From Sarocladium kiliense (taxonomy: Eukaryota > Ascomycota > Sordariomycetes > Hypocreales > Sarocladiaceae), in the NCBI GenBank assembly GCA_030734395.1, contig JAUZTG010000004.1:62001-126000 (forward strand): DNA of 64,000 nt, given 5' to 3'. Both the position numbers and the translations under genes were made by a program. The notes under the pieces are model-generated. The model worked only from the letters and a program-made list of their open reading frames with translations, was not told the DNA's origin and made no database searches. This document shows, one piece after another, positions 1 to 11,755 of the stretch (positions within the stretch are counted from its first letter, which is position 1; every line of letters starts with the position of its first letter).

Positions 1-1393
1 AGACTCGGCGGCCACGTCGGTCTTCCGACCCAGTTCCCTTTCATCACTCGATACGCAAACATATCAGGCAGATGCCGCCGCTTGCCACGGTCAAAAGACA
101 GGACCAATGAGCCGTCTGGGGCAAACTCGGTATAGCTCGGGTTGTATCCCCAGGCAAGCATCACATTGCCATTCTTGAGAGTCGATATGCCGCCCATAGC
201 TCCAGAGTTTAAACCTTCTGGGTGGTAGTACTCCTGTAGAACTTTCGCAGTCATAGCTTTGTAGTCGAGCTCGAGATGTAGGCCTCTGGTATGACATCCA
301 GGGGTTTTACCGGGATGACACTGGTCCGTCTGTTCGCCGTGGTTGTCGAACATGGTGATCTGGGAGGTGTTGCCGAGGTGAAAGCGCGCATCATGCTGCC
401 AACTGAAATCCGTGGCCCTTCCTTCGCTAAGGTCTTCGAATTGGTTGAGTTTTCCGCCGAAAATCCATATAGGATGCCCGTCCACGCCGGATATTAAGGC
501 GACGACAGAGAGGTGGCGCATTGAGATGAGATAGTCTCCTTCAAGGGTCTGGTGATGTTAGCACTAGCGACCATTCTCGTCTTCCTGACAATATTGCAAG
601 AAAATACCTTTTCCACACTGTTTACGTGTGCGAAGTCGTAACCGCTGTCAGGCCCGACTCCGTACCCATCACCATACGGCGCCTTCGAAGCTGTGATATC
701 GAAGTGCTCTGACGCTGCCCAGTCGAAGATGACCTCATTCGTCACGATATCAACTTCTTGGAAACCACTATCCATTATGAGGCTTTCGACTTCCCCACCA
801 ACTGCTGACGTATCCCAAGGTATGTTGAAGTATGTTGTGAAAAGGACATTACCCTTGTGAGTGACTCCCAGATCATGCATGTCCGCCAACACACCGGGTC
901 TATTCTGCGCCGTTACGTTATAGGCAAGATCGTAGTTCTCGTCAAAGAACAAACAGTACCCATTTGCGTGACCTCGGCCGTGTGTCCCCTCCCAGAACAT
1001 GAAGTAAGGCTGTCCTTTGATGTATTGCACATCGGAATGGTACGTATTGGCATACTGCTGGTCAGCGTAAACTAGGCTAAGGTCTCGAGCATCGAGGATC
1101 ATGGGACCAGCTTTCCCGTCACCATAGACAGAGCCAATGAAGATGAAGCGTGAGTCATCTGTTCGGGATATGTTCCATATGTTGACTTGGAAGACAGGTC
1201 CAAGAATTCCCGAGCTTCTGTATTGCTGGCTGGGAAAGCCGTTACTTTCCTCGACGAGCTTGTCGAAGCTCTTAGGGTCCGAGAAGGCACCAATATCTGC
1301 TTTTGGCTCTGATACAAACCCCAGCAGCGTGCCGCTGATGGCAGACGCCACTGTTAAAATTCGCCAGATTCCATGCATTGTGTTCCGGACCAT
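1..1393 (-). CDS. Secreted arylsulfotransferase-like (ASST) protein, 3' truncated by window edge
   Basis: The model is complement(join(<1..548, 608..1393)). Exon 1 begins with a hydrophobic leader (MHGIWRILTVASAISGTLLG) that looks like a signal peptide, so the protein is probably secreted. The 59-bp intron has donor AAG|GTATTT and acceptor CACCAG with a GCTAACAT branch site, and the join reads HVNSVEK-TLEGDYLISMRH, the conserved 'AHVNSVE..GDYLIS.R' block of fungal Arylsulfotran_2 proteins. Other family-like blocks are YHSDVQYIKGQPYF, MHDLGVTHKGNVLFT, HDARFH and GGISTLKNGNVMLAWG. Bacterial ASST enzymes move sulfate between phenols; the fungal secreted branch has no settled substrate, so activity is inferred from family only. 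The C-terminus lies left of base 1. Confidence 0.8.
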
Positions 1394-1946
1394 AGCGAGA
1401 CACGGCCTGGAAATGCAAAAACGTGAGGAAGGTCGGTTTTATGGGAGGCTTCAGAATAGGCAAGCGGTTGCCATCTTGCTAAGCAGCGGTGCGAATACGC
1501 CGAAGGTGAGTAAGTGGCCTTCAGATGCCAAGTCAAGTCTCACACGGGAACTAGCTATGGAGAGCTGATCAAGAAGTCGGTGGCTAGTTTACGTACAATC
1601 TCCCACGAGACGTGGCATGCGTGCGTTACCCTGTGATTCGTAAAGCAACGGTTCAGCGACTTGAGTGTGAACATGTGTAATTTCCCTGACATGTTAGTGG
1701 ACACCTATAACCTGACGCGGCTGATTCATTGACGGAACAAGAACCTCATGAACGTGAAGAGCAGTGCGATGCATGCGAAATGGCAATTCATTTTGTCGTG
1801 AGCAATGCTAGAACTTGAGCAGCCAACCAGAACCCAGTCCTCATCTTCAAAACGCCGAAAAAGCCCAAAATCCACTGTCTGAAGGTATCAAATCATGCCA
1901 GAGACGTCCTGTCTTTTTTCTTTGCCTCTCGAGAGCCATTGATGGC
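1394..1946. other. Intergenic: promoter of the ASST-like gene and 3' region of MRT4
   Basis: No coding sequence is supported. The stretch carries the upstream region of the leftward ASST-like gene and the 3' flank of MRT4. Open frames here are short and lack splice logic. Confidence 0.6.
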
Positions 1947-2745
1947 TTAATCCTCTTCCATCTCGTTCGTGTCGACCTCGGTCACCTCTCCTGATGCCGA
2001 ACTCCAGTATGCAAGAATTTGGACCTTGAACTCGCTTAGACAGACAGAGAACAGCTTCAACAGCCTAGTTTGCCTTGAGTCGAGAATATCTCCCTCCTTG
2101 CAAACGACGTATGGCTCGCCCTCACCATTCTCCTCACCGAGGACGACCTTGCCTCGCACCATCTTCGTTGGGACACCCAGTCTCCGCAGCTCAGGCTCGA
2201 TAGAGTGCTCGAGTGGGACATCGTGTTCGACAGGGACCTCACCAGCGGTAGCGTAGACCACGCCAGGAGGGATGCTGAAGGATCGTGAGGCAGCGACTCC
2301 GGCGCGGGCAAAGTCGACTTGGCTGAGGTTGGCGAAGTACTCGAGGACGGCATCGGCAGGACGGTTGGTGAGAATGAGACCAACGGTGCCGGAAAGGTAC
2401 TTTGCGAGGCCCTCAATACCGGGGGCGGCAGCCTCTGCGTCTGTTTGACCAAGGGCCTTGACCATGAGCTTGGTCTTGCCGAAGAAGATGCTGTACGCAA
2501 AGTATGTGTTAGTCTTGGGGCTCCTCACACCTGAATTGAAAATATAACCCTTACCGGCTGTCGGACATCTCACGGCGAACCTCCTTCAGGTAGCTGTTGC
2601 GCATGTTGTCGACGCTGAAGACGAAGCAGTGCTGGTACTCGGGAATGGCATCGCGAATGTTCTGGAAGAGCTTCTCCTTGTCTTCCCTGGTCTTTTTGTT
2701 GACCTGGGTCATGTGGAAGACCTTCGCACGTTTTGACTTGGGCAT
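1947..2745 (-). CDS. MRT4: Ribosome assembly factor Mrt4 (P0-like protein)
   Basis: The model is complement(join(1947..2490, 2555..2745)), 244 aa. It starts [18 protein letters not shown] and continues with the L10/P0-like fold ([36 protein letters not shown]). A 64-bp intron (CG|GTAAGGG...TACAG|C) rebuilds the arginine in '[13 protein letters not shown]'. The [16 protein letters not shown] and [17 protein letters not shown] blocks and the acidic C-terminus ([10 protein letters not shown]) fit Mrt4 at its usual length of about 240 aa. Mrt4 is a nucleolar placeholder for ribosomal protein P0: it occupies the stalk base of pre-60S particles and is later exchanged for P0. It is transcribed divergently from the G3BP-like gene over about 1.4 kb. 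Confidence 0.93.
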
Positions 2746-4138
2746 TTTGGCGGTATTGTCTCGGAAAGTCGTACAATCGAAAGGAAGTGGTGGTAATGCT
2801 ACTCGAAAAGCGCCTGTCGCTGAGGCTTGTCTCGATAACTTTAGGTGGGCGGCCGCAAGATTTACTGATAAGATTGTGGAAATTTTCCAACCTGGACTTT
2901 TTTGGTGGGGTCCAGGCCGTCTGGGGGGTCTCAGGCGGTGGGTGGCGCTGTGGCAGAGTAGCCAACAGCGAGTTCAGGGACCATGGCTCACCGAAGCTCA
3001 CCGAGAGAAACGGCGGGAGACTTGATTGGACAATTGGAGGCTGACTAAAGCGAAACAAGGTTGCGAAAAGGGTATCTGAGCGTCTGACAGCGAAAGTACT
3101 CGAAGGACTTGAGTCCCATCCACGAAACGATCGTACTAAAAATAATGTTGCAGGGTCAGACAAAGATGGGTTACGAAGAGCGAGTCCCACGAGGTGCAAT
3201 CCCATATCGGGATGCCTGGGAGAACAAAGCAGGCTGCCAATTGTCTGCTGAATCATCAAAGCACATGCATTAGCCACAGGCATCACAGCAGGTGCGTGTG
3301 CTGTCTGTAGGCAGGAGCTTTGGATCCGGATAGCAGCGGATACGTCTGTGCTGCAACGCTGTGAGCTGGCAGACGAAGACAAGATAAATCATCTATCCTC
3401 CAATCTATTCACAGGTGATTTGCCAGCTGCAATCGCCTTCTGCTCATACTGGAGCTTATCACATCAACTAGGTCACGCCGGCTTTCGTAGGGTCAACGTC
3501 GGCAAAACCTGGCTGGCTGCAGGCGCGAACCGAAACGAAGCCCAAAGACTTGAGGTGCCTCCGTGATCGCGCGCGCACGGACCAGGGCTCTGCCTTTCGC
3601 ACTGTGGAGAGGGTGAAAAACCCCCATCGTCTTGTCTGCTGGTCTTTCTTCGGGGTCAGAAGCTCGACCTCCTCCCAGGCTTCGCCCTACCTTACCTCAC
3701 TTTACCACCTCACCCAACCCAACGCACTGCACCGCATCTCAGGCAAGCATCCACCCGCTTCGCACAATCACCTTTGTTCTCCCTCCTTCGCCTCTCTCTC
3801 ATCCTCTCGCCTCCTCTCTCGACATTCCCTCCTCCGCGTTCGACTCTCTCCTCTTCGCGCCTTCCATCCATCACGCTGCAGCTCATTTCCAGCCTTGCAG
3901 TACCCTTCTCTCATCCCGACCCAGACGAATCGCGCTTTTCGCCATCAGCTTCTTCCTCCACGACATCTTTCATCATCCCTGCCTTCCGGTGATACCCAAG
4001 CACTCCCTTCAGCCTTCTCGCGCGCCGACCTTCTCCCCAGTCTGCGCTCTGCTCTTTGTGCCTCGGCCATCCCTTCGACCTAGCGCATCTTAGCTATAAT
4101 CTCATCAATCTCTCATCTCCGAACGACCGATCACAACC
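2746..4138. promoter_or_regulatory. Divergent promoter and leaders of MRT4 and the G3BP-like gene
   Basis: No gene is supported. About 130 bp upstream of the MRT4 start the sequence TGGAAATTTTCCA (2877-2889) is palindromic in its outer bases and contains an AAAATTT core on the MRT4 sense strand. From about 3640 to 4100 the plus strand is strongly C+T rich, as expected for the leader of a highly expressed fungal gene. Confidence 0.5.
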
Positions 4139-5840
4139 ATGGCCACCAACGGCAGCTTTGGTCAGCAGGAGCAGTACAAGGGTGCTCTCGAGGGTTACCC
4201 GGCTGCCCCCGCCAGCAACTCGGCTACCCGAACCGAGGAGGAGAGCGGCAAGCTGACCAACGATCAGGTTGGTTGGTACTTCGTTGAGCAGTATTACACT
4301 ACCCTGAGCAAGGCTCCCGAAAAGCTTCACGTAAGTTTCCAGTGTCGAGGAGAGAAGTGCGTGGCTCATATAATTGCAGCTATTCTACGGCAAGCAGTCA
4401 CAGTTCGTCTACGGACTCGAGGCTGAGGTTGCCAATGTCTCTGTCGGTCGTCAGGTATGTATCATAAATTCTTCCGAGTCTTCAAGAATCCCGCTGACTT
4501 AGCTTTCAGGACATCCAAGAGCGCATCAAGAAGCTTGACTTCCAGGACTGCAAGGTCCGCGTCTCCAATGTCGACTCCCAGGCCTCCATGAACAACATCG
4601 TCATCCAGGTCATCGGTGAGACCTCCAACAAGGCCCAGGAGCCCAAGAAGTTCGTTCAGACCTTCGTCCTCGCTCAGCAGCCTTCTGGTTACTTCGTCCT
4701 CAACGACATCCTCAGATATATCAACGAGGAGGATGAGGAGGCTGTGGCTGAGGCTGCACCCGCTCCGGCTGACGGCACTGTCGATGCTCCTGCCCCCGTC
4801 GAGGCCGAGCCTGAAAAGACTGAGGCCTCTGCCGCCGCTATCGACACTGGTGCCGTTGATGAGAAGCTTGAGAAGGCCAAGGAGACTCCTGCGGTTAACG
4901 GTGAGGCTGAGGAGGCCGCCCCTGCCGAACCCGTTGAGGCTCCCGTTGCCACTGAGTCCGCCACCACTGATGCCGACGCCGCGGCCCAGGAGGTTGCCGA
5001 GGAGGAGATCAAGGAGGCCGAGAAGCCCAAGGACCCGGCTCCCACCCCGGCCGCAAAGCCCGCTGAGACTGCTCCCGCCGCCCCTGCTGCCCCTGTGGAG
5101 CCTGCTGCTCCTCCCAAGCCCATGACCTGGGCCAGCCGTGCTGCCGCTGCCGCCGGCCCTCGCCCTGTCGTTCCCCTGCCCAAGACCGCCACTCCTCCTG
5201 CTCCCGCTCAGAACCGTGCTCCTGCTCCCGCCGCCGCCCCTGCTGCTGCTCCTGCTGCTACTCCCAGTGCTTCTCAGCCTGCCGCTACCCCGGCTGCCAA
5301 CAAGGAAAACTCAGAGTGGCAGACTGCTGGAGCTGACTCCAAGCGTCAGAACCGACCCCAGTCTGTCTCCGGCGGTCTTCCTGAGAAGGAGGGTACCATG
5401 GGCTACGTTAAGTACGTAACCGATAAGGTGCAAGACTCCGAGCTCAAGGCCGCCCTTGCCGCTCACGGAGAGCTGACCTACTTTGACATCAACCGCCAGA
5501 AGGTTTGTGACCCTTCTAGACCTCGAAATGGAGCTTACACTAACATACTCAGAACTGCGCTTTTGTCGAATACAAGACTATTGAGGGCTACAACGCTGCC
5601 ATTGCTGCCAGCCCTCTGACCGTCAACGGCGAGAACATCGTCATCGAGCCTCGCCGCCCCAAGGCCAATGCTTACGGCGGCAGCAGCTACGGTTCCGGCC
5701 GTGGCGGTGCTTCTGGCCGTGGTCGTGGCGGATACGATGGACGCACTGGCAACAACTCTCGCGGCAACTTTGGTGGCCAGGGCCGTGGTCGTGGCGGTGC
5801 CTCCCGCGGTCGTGGTGGCGCTCAGTCTACCAGCGCCTAG
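4139..5840 (+). CDS. G3BP/Nxt3-like NTF2-domain and RRM RNA-binding protein
   Basis: The model is join(4139..4330, 4380..4454, 4510..5502, 5553..5840), 515 aa. An NTF2-like domain occupies roughly residues 40-165 (VGWYFVEQYYTTLSKAPEKL, LFYGKQSQFVYG, FVQTFVLAQQPSGYFVLNDI). A long Ala/Pro/Glu-rich linker follows (about 170-345), then an RRM near 385-455 split by the last intron (INRQK-NCAFVEYKTIEGY), and a C-terminal RGG tail (GRGGASGRGRGGYDG). This order matches metazoan G3BP and yeast Nxt3/Bre5-type proteins, which act in stress-granule formation and as partners of the deubiquitinase Ubp3. All three small introns keep the frame. The role is inferred from architecture; architecture and frame are directly seen. 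Confidence 0.92.
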
Positions 5841-6173
5841 GGGGCGAGAGTCGACCATGCCATCTACTAGGCCAGCGCAAAGGCCGAGCTAGGGATCACG
5901 TACGATATTTGCGTACATTTCGAGTACATTCGGTCGCTTTAGATCAAATGTGCCTGGTTGCGAAGTCATGTATTGACTTGCAACACCTCATCTTTACCCT
6001 TGTTTCTCTAATTTCTGCCTTCTTGTTACCCCTTTTTTGCATGGCGATGGCATTTCCTGCGTGGCACAGTCCTAACGGCCGACATGGATTCGAACGGGCT
6101 TCACGAACATGAGGAAAACAACAAAAGTTGGAAGTCGGTTTTGAGGGGCGCACGGGCCGGAGCAAAAAGAGTT

Positions 6174-6437
6174 TCAGATATCATCATTGAGTATTGTAAT
6201 AGGTCCAAAATTGTGGGAGTAAGGGACGTTGACTGTGGTGGCGGTTGGAGGGTTCTTTGAGAATAAGGCGAAGGCGATGGACTTGCATTGGGAGGAAAGG
6301 GATTGGGAGTTGGCAAAGGGGGAAGACTTACCAGGAGACTGAGTGTGTATAATAAGGACTGGTTGGGACTCGGCCGTATGGGCTGAGGACATTGCGAGGA
6401 CTTGAAGCGTTACAAGTGTACAGTGGACGACCTTCAT
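6174..6437 (-). CDS. Doubtful small secreted peptide gene
   Basis: A possible two-exon gene, complement(join(6174..6232, 6332..6437)), would encode 54 aa. The N-terminus (MKVVHCTLVTLQVLAMSSAHTA) resembles a signal peptide, and a good donor (CCTG|GTAAGT) and acceptor (CCACAG) join in frame to give a short mature peptide ending GPITILNDDI. Without splicing the same frame runs to 87 aa. No family is recognised, the size gives little statistical weight, and the gene may not exist. Confidence 0.22.
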   Translation of the reverse strand: MKVVHCTLVTLQVLAMSSAHTAESQPVLIIHTQSPGKSSPFANSQSLSSQCKSIAFALFSKNPPTATTVNVPYSHNFGPITILNDDI

Positions 6438-9400
6438 ACATTACGTGCATATGATGTCTCCCGTGCTGAGCTTAGCTTACCCTGCACAGCAGCATCTTAG
6501 ATCTTGACCTCGAGGTCTTTCCAACGAGGCACATTCCAAGATCTTCGGAGAACTTACCCTATCCTGCATCAAAAGAACCATAAACTGGGACATCCTCCCA
6601 CAACTACCCAACAAGGTTCTCCGCCTACCCGTGCCCCCCCTCCCTCAACAATCCTGCCCTCTTTCGGCCCGTCAAGGCCTTGACGCATCATCTGTCGGTG
6701 TAAGACGAGAGGGTGTGTCCTGGGGGCTTTTTGTTTTCTCGATCTTCTGGAACTTTGTTGGAAGCGGTTGACCCACATCTATTTATGAAGTACCCTGTTG
6801 GCATTTTTCTTACTCTTTCTGACAAGTTGTTGTTAACCCGATGAGCCGATGGGATGCGTGTGTGGTGGATATGCATTGGGCTTTTTGTTTCGGTGAAGGC
6901 TTGTCGGGCGGTGGATTGGTCCGGGGGTGAGATTGGTCCGAGAGGGCTGGTTATGTTAATGGAGGAGGTAAGCGCGCAGATGAGAGTCAATCAACCGAGG
7001 AAGAAAGAGAGAAAGCAACAGAGGGAATCATAACGTGAAGGCCTGGGCATTTTGCCAAGGAAACCTCTCGTGTTATACCATCACTTTCCCGCGCCGAACA
7101 GATTGACCCCCCCAGATTGTCAGGCGTCAATCACACGTCCCGACCTTAATTCGTTAGGCTACGACGAAACCGCCGAAAACCACGGGGATACGATGGACAT
7201 CTTCAGACTTCATTTTATGGTTAAACTTTTCGGGTCTGGTCGGAACGGCAGTTGTTTAAAAGATCTCGGGGAACCGGGGAAAGATGAATGACATGCATTT
7301 CCTAGGCTCGAGAGGAGGGGGGAGTGTTATCAAGGTGAACCCTTCACATGGTTGGTTATCATCTTTGATCCTTCTCTAGCTTGAGGCAGCCACAGTGATC
7401 CTGCGAGCACGAGTGCCTCCTTATCGGTGGCTATCTCAGCGCGATCATGGAATATCGTGGCGACATGCCGGCTGTTCATGGCAGAACTCGGATCCGGCAT
7501 TTTGAGGAGGTTTGCTGTGTTTCGCCAAGATTGCAGAGTTGCATCGGGGTGGCTTGCATTTTACCAATGTCACTTGCCTATAATACCTCTCGCTCACTGC
7601 TTTCCCATTTTTGCCAAGGAACAGTCCTCCGGCCTAAGCGAATGAATGTTGTCAACACCGCTTTGAATAGATTGATTCACCGCTGGTACCCCATACATAG
7701 TGCCTATGAATAGACCATGGGGAAGGGAGCATCCGGCTTGACTAACGAGAGAGTAACCTCAGCACGTATTGAAGAGTTTCAGCAGGATGACGCCCGTTAC
7801 AGGTAAAGACAGATGGTTCAGTGCATATGAAGGAGCAAAAGTATGGTCCAAAGGCTAAGAGCCTAAGATCTGTGAGATCGGCGGACGATCTCTTGGTCGG
7901 CGCGCCACATCATGCTGCACCTTTCTCTTCTTGGTTGGGGAAATTGGTCACCATGGAGGTGCGGCGAAAGCCCCCTGACTCAGAGTCTGTAGCAGCTTGC
8001 AGGGAAACCTCCCTAGGAACCTCATCTTGAGGATTCTGTTATACTGCCTTCTCATCCCAGACCACGCCGTCAATGGCGCTGGGAAATGCTGTTCGAATGC
8101 AAATTGCAATGACTGGAAGGACCGCGAAAAGGTACCTCTTCAGGGGGTGCAAGACTATAGGCGGAAACGCGCATTGAAGTGCACAGACCAAAGGCCAGGC
8201 CAGCACTCACCACCAGTCACGTACACTCACAGCCACACACACACCCTCCTCCATCGGCTTGGCTCTGCAGCAAAGGTGCCAAGGGCCATGTCAAAAGTTC
8301 CGACCAACTGGCATGGCTCCGTTATGTGTGCTGTTGCTCACCAAGATTCTGTGTCATAGTCCCATTAGCGGCTTGAAGAGCCCGATGCTTACTATTTCCT
8401 GCTCACTGCTTCTGTTTCCAGTGGCATTACTCCGTACTAGCCTGTGAGATAATTCTTGAGATTGGCAAGTATGCAGCTTCACGCAACGCAATAGCGCCCA
8501 TCGCCCATGGAATTAGGCCTAGGCATAGATGAGCAATTGCTCCATCAGTTTTCAAAGGAGCCCATGATGTTAATTGTGTCTCAATGGGACACTGAAATGC
8601 ACGTGGCATATGGAAACCTTCCGCTGGTCATCCACCTCATGACGCAAAAGGCTCTGCGTGTACGGAGCATGACAGTCAATATCGTACCTAATAGTATTGT
8701 TCAATTTGCCCCGCGGAACGCAGTTCGTACGAGGACTTTTTGCAACCTGGAAGCGGATCCCCAACCAAAAATAAGACCCTGCTGGGTAATGACAACAGCC
8801 AAGGCAGGGCGATACGGAAGCGTGGCATTTCACTGGGTTGCAGTGCCGGCGCATTGCCTTTTGATTCGATCTCAGGGCTTTGGGACGCAATTTCAAAGAG
8901 CCATGCTGAACTGTCGATCAGTCGGTCGGAGAGTGTCCCGGATCGGGTTCCGTTTCAAATCACGCACGAGGAGGGGATGATATAAAGATGGCAGAAGAAT
9001 GCCACTTCGGGAGGTGCCGTGTTTCGCTATTGCAAAAACGAATGGTTCTGGCTCGTCTCGCCATTGAACGCGTGTGCCGTGACATCCGGCGTAAAGTGTC
9101 TCGATTATGAAATAAGCAAGGCACCACATTGGTGTCCATAGTCAGGAATCTACGAAGACCATGCAGCCTTTAGAGAAGGGGAAACGGCGCCCCCCATGGC
9201 GTTTGCATGGCACCTACCCAGGGTGGCCTAGCGTATATTGACGCGCCGCTCTGCGCCGGCTGGGCGTCGCGGGCTGGAGATGGCCTGAACCAGTGAAGGG
9301 TTCTTTTGGGCTTCTAGAGACGGAGTTGACGCCTGGGGTTGGCTGGGGCAGGCTTCTTCGACGTAGTGGAATGCCGAAGTTGTTGACCGCTGTAATGACT

Positions 9401-9850
9401 CGGACTTGACATGGGGTTGCCGTAGGTCGCAATTGGACCATTCGAATTGTTTCGTCGGTTGGGTCCATGAGTGAGGAGAGTATTGGTGATTGCGCCTGTA
9501 CGTGCAAATTGATTGGGATGACGGCGGTTCGTCGTATCTCGCGTGAGAGGGTTTGAGATCGATTGATGAGACCCAGAACTGGTGACTGATGACTCAGCTA
9601 CTGTCGTTTGGTTGGGCAGGCACGACCAGCGCAGCACCGGCACAGTGAGGAAGGCATAGACTGTCACTTAAGGCATCAGAGAACGAGGCAGTCGCACACT
9701 GATCCAGTTGCGATCGCACCTTCCCTTCGCTCCCAGTGGCCGTGAATGGCATTTTGGGTCGCTAACCCAAGATCCTACGCTCCTTCCCTCTTGCCTGCCG
9801 CGCGCCTTTCGAAAGTCCCACCCGGGTCCCAGTAAATCCGACCGAAGAGG

Positions 9851-9900
9851 AAAGGTACCTCCAATGACGGTGGGATCTCGCCGGTCACGGAGGTACCTTT
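9851..9900. repeat. 12-bp perfect inverted repeat, 26-nt loop
   Basis: AAAGGTACCTCC at 9851-9862 is exactly complementary to GGAGGTACCTTT at 9889-9900. Inside the loop ATGAC-GG and CCGGTCAC pair almost completely (one mismatch, one bulge), so the whole element could fold as a stem of about 20 bp. No coding context explains it. Confidence 0.75.
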
Positions 9901-11755
9901 GCGATTCTGCTAGTAGAGTGGTTCCGCCGTGGGCAGACGTTGCGTGACTCCGTCGCTAGCACCTCAGCTCTGCTCCAGCTCCAACAATGGTCTCGCATTT
10001 TTGACGACTTACCCTTCTCGACGACCTCGCTTCAATTCCGGCGCCGACGGGGGGCGAAAGGCCAGGCTAGGCCATGCGAGGCATTGCAAGACGTGCTGCG
10101 GCTGGCGCCTGTCGTCGGATCTGGCCGACCATTGCATTTGGCGCAAGAGGCAAGCCATCTCGATATTGACTGTGTTTGCAGGCGCCTGACAGGCTTCTAG
10201 CACAGAACACTCAGTGCCTGCAGGGTCAGTAATGCAAGCGATTACACTGGTATGACCAAGTGGGCTGGGCATGGGCTTTTTGTGGTGAGTTCGAACTTTT
10301 GCACCCGCTCCGAAGCACATGCACCACCATCGACCAACCCTTGACCTGGGGCCCTTTTTCCAAAACCGCTGATCCTAACTTCTCGCAAGCTTCACCGTAG
10401 CCTCTCACCGTCCTCCGTATGACCTGGAGTGCATGAAGACCAAGTCGATGCCTATTGACGGACTGCAACCATTAGCTACAATGATTCATTGTCTTTTCAA
10501 CTGAGCGACGGAAAGATCCCAGCTTCATCGCGTCTCGCGATGAACAATGCCCACCCTCCTTCATAATCGCCCGGCTTTCGACCACTGCTCCACAGACACC
10601 CCCCTCCCCCTGCTGGCTGCCCGCTCCATCCTGGTGTTTGCCCATTTTCGTCCTGCTTCTGCCCCCCTCCGCTCCACACTGAGCGACACAAAGGGACACT
10701 CGGACCAGGGACTTTGTCCCTCCTCCCATATCGACGCCGTGCCTGTTCCTTCGGTCGCCAACTGCCAGCATAACGACATCACACACACATGGAATAGGTG
10801 CAGCCAATACCTGCGCCGTTCCGCGACCCAACCGCCGTTCTCTCCTCTCCGTCCGTACCTCGATCCCCTTTCTGTGCATTTCGGTCCATACATACGGAGT
10901 ACATATGTTGCAACGACGACACGCACGCCGCCGTCGGACGTTACCTCCATCCTAAACCTTCGCCCGGCGCATTCTCCAGCATCATCAACTTGCGCATTCC
11001 CGTGCCCACCCCCACCGTCTATCGGCACCTCGGCTGCCTTCGCTTTTTCTCATACGTTCTTGCCCGGCCAGAAACCTCGATGCGGCTGGCCGACTGCTCT
11101 CACGCCCCTCGTGCCAGTGACTGCGACGAACCATCGCGCCGGCCATCTGCCCTAGCGACCCTCCGCGCGCCGCTCCCAATCATCCACTGCCTATTGCCGG
11201 CACTTCCTCGCGCCACTCCTCATCGACACTAGCAAAAGAGCCGCTCTTCGCTATACCTAACCCTTCGCAGGGGTGTGGTGCATCGGGGCTTTTTGCGCTT
11301 CTACTCAACACCGCTGCCCGGCCTCCATCATCCCTCCTCATCCCTTCTCCTCCATACTCCGCCCTGTGTGTCACTTCTCTACCTTCTTTCTTACCATCAC
11401 CTCTTTGTCATGTTCCTCACCCCCCCTATGATGCTGCACCGCGGGTCGTTATGAGCTTGTCCTCCCTTCGGCTTCTCTCTATGGAGACTCCAGTGATCGT
11501 CCATCACTCGTCTCCACGCCCCCAGAACCCATACAAGTGGTTTCTCGGATACGCGGCCTCGGACGTCCCACCTCGAGCCTAACCTCCGACCCATCTGACA
11601 ACAGGCTACAGCACCCGGCGCCGAGTTCGAACCCTCTTGTCCACATTGTTCGATCCGATCTGACCATAAGGCGCGCGTGTTGTGTGGTCCCGGCACACGC
11701 GCTCCTCCACACCGACGACCGGCCTTCTCACTACATATAAGCCTGGCTTTCCTCC

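Larger units (their letters stand above)
5841..11755. other. Long stretch (5.9 kb) without a convincing gene
   Basis: The first few hundred bases are the 3' flank of the G3BP-like gene and the last 1.2 kb (about 10.5-11.75 kb) is the C+T-rich leader and promoter of the PH-domain gene. Between them I find only short frames without consistent splice sites or family blocks. Two listed items lie inside: a doubtful small secreted ORF at 6174-6437 and a perfect inverted repeat at 9851-9900. Confidence 0.5.

Noticed and set aside
8507..8980. 157-codon plus-strand frame
   Set aside because: Composition is unlike neighbouring genes and overlapping antisense frames are similar in length; no conserved block.
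10547..11155. 202-codon plus-strand frame and overlapping minus-strand frames
   Set aside because: Several frames are open at once because of C-rich, TA-poor sequence. The content is low-complexity and lies in the leader/promoter of the PH-domain gene.
11615..11640. GAGTTCGAACCCT resembling a tRNA T-arm; similar GTTCGAACCCC near 34729
   Set aside because: No matching acceptor, D or anticodon stems are present around either site.
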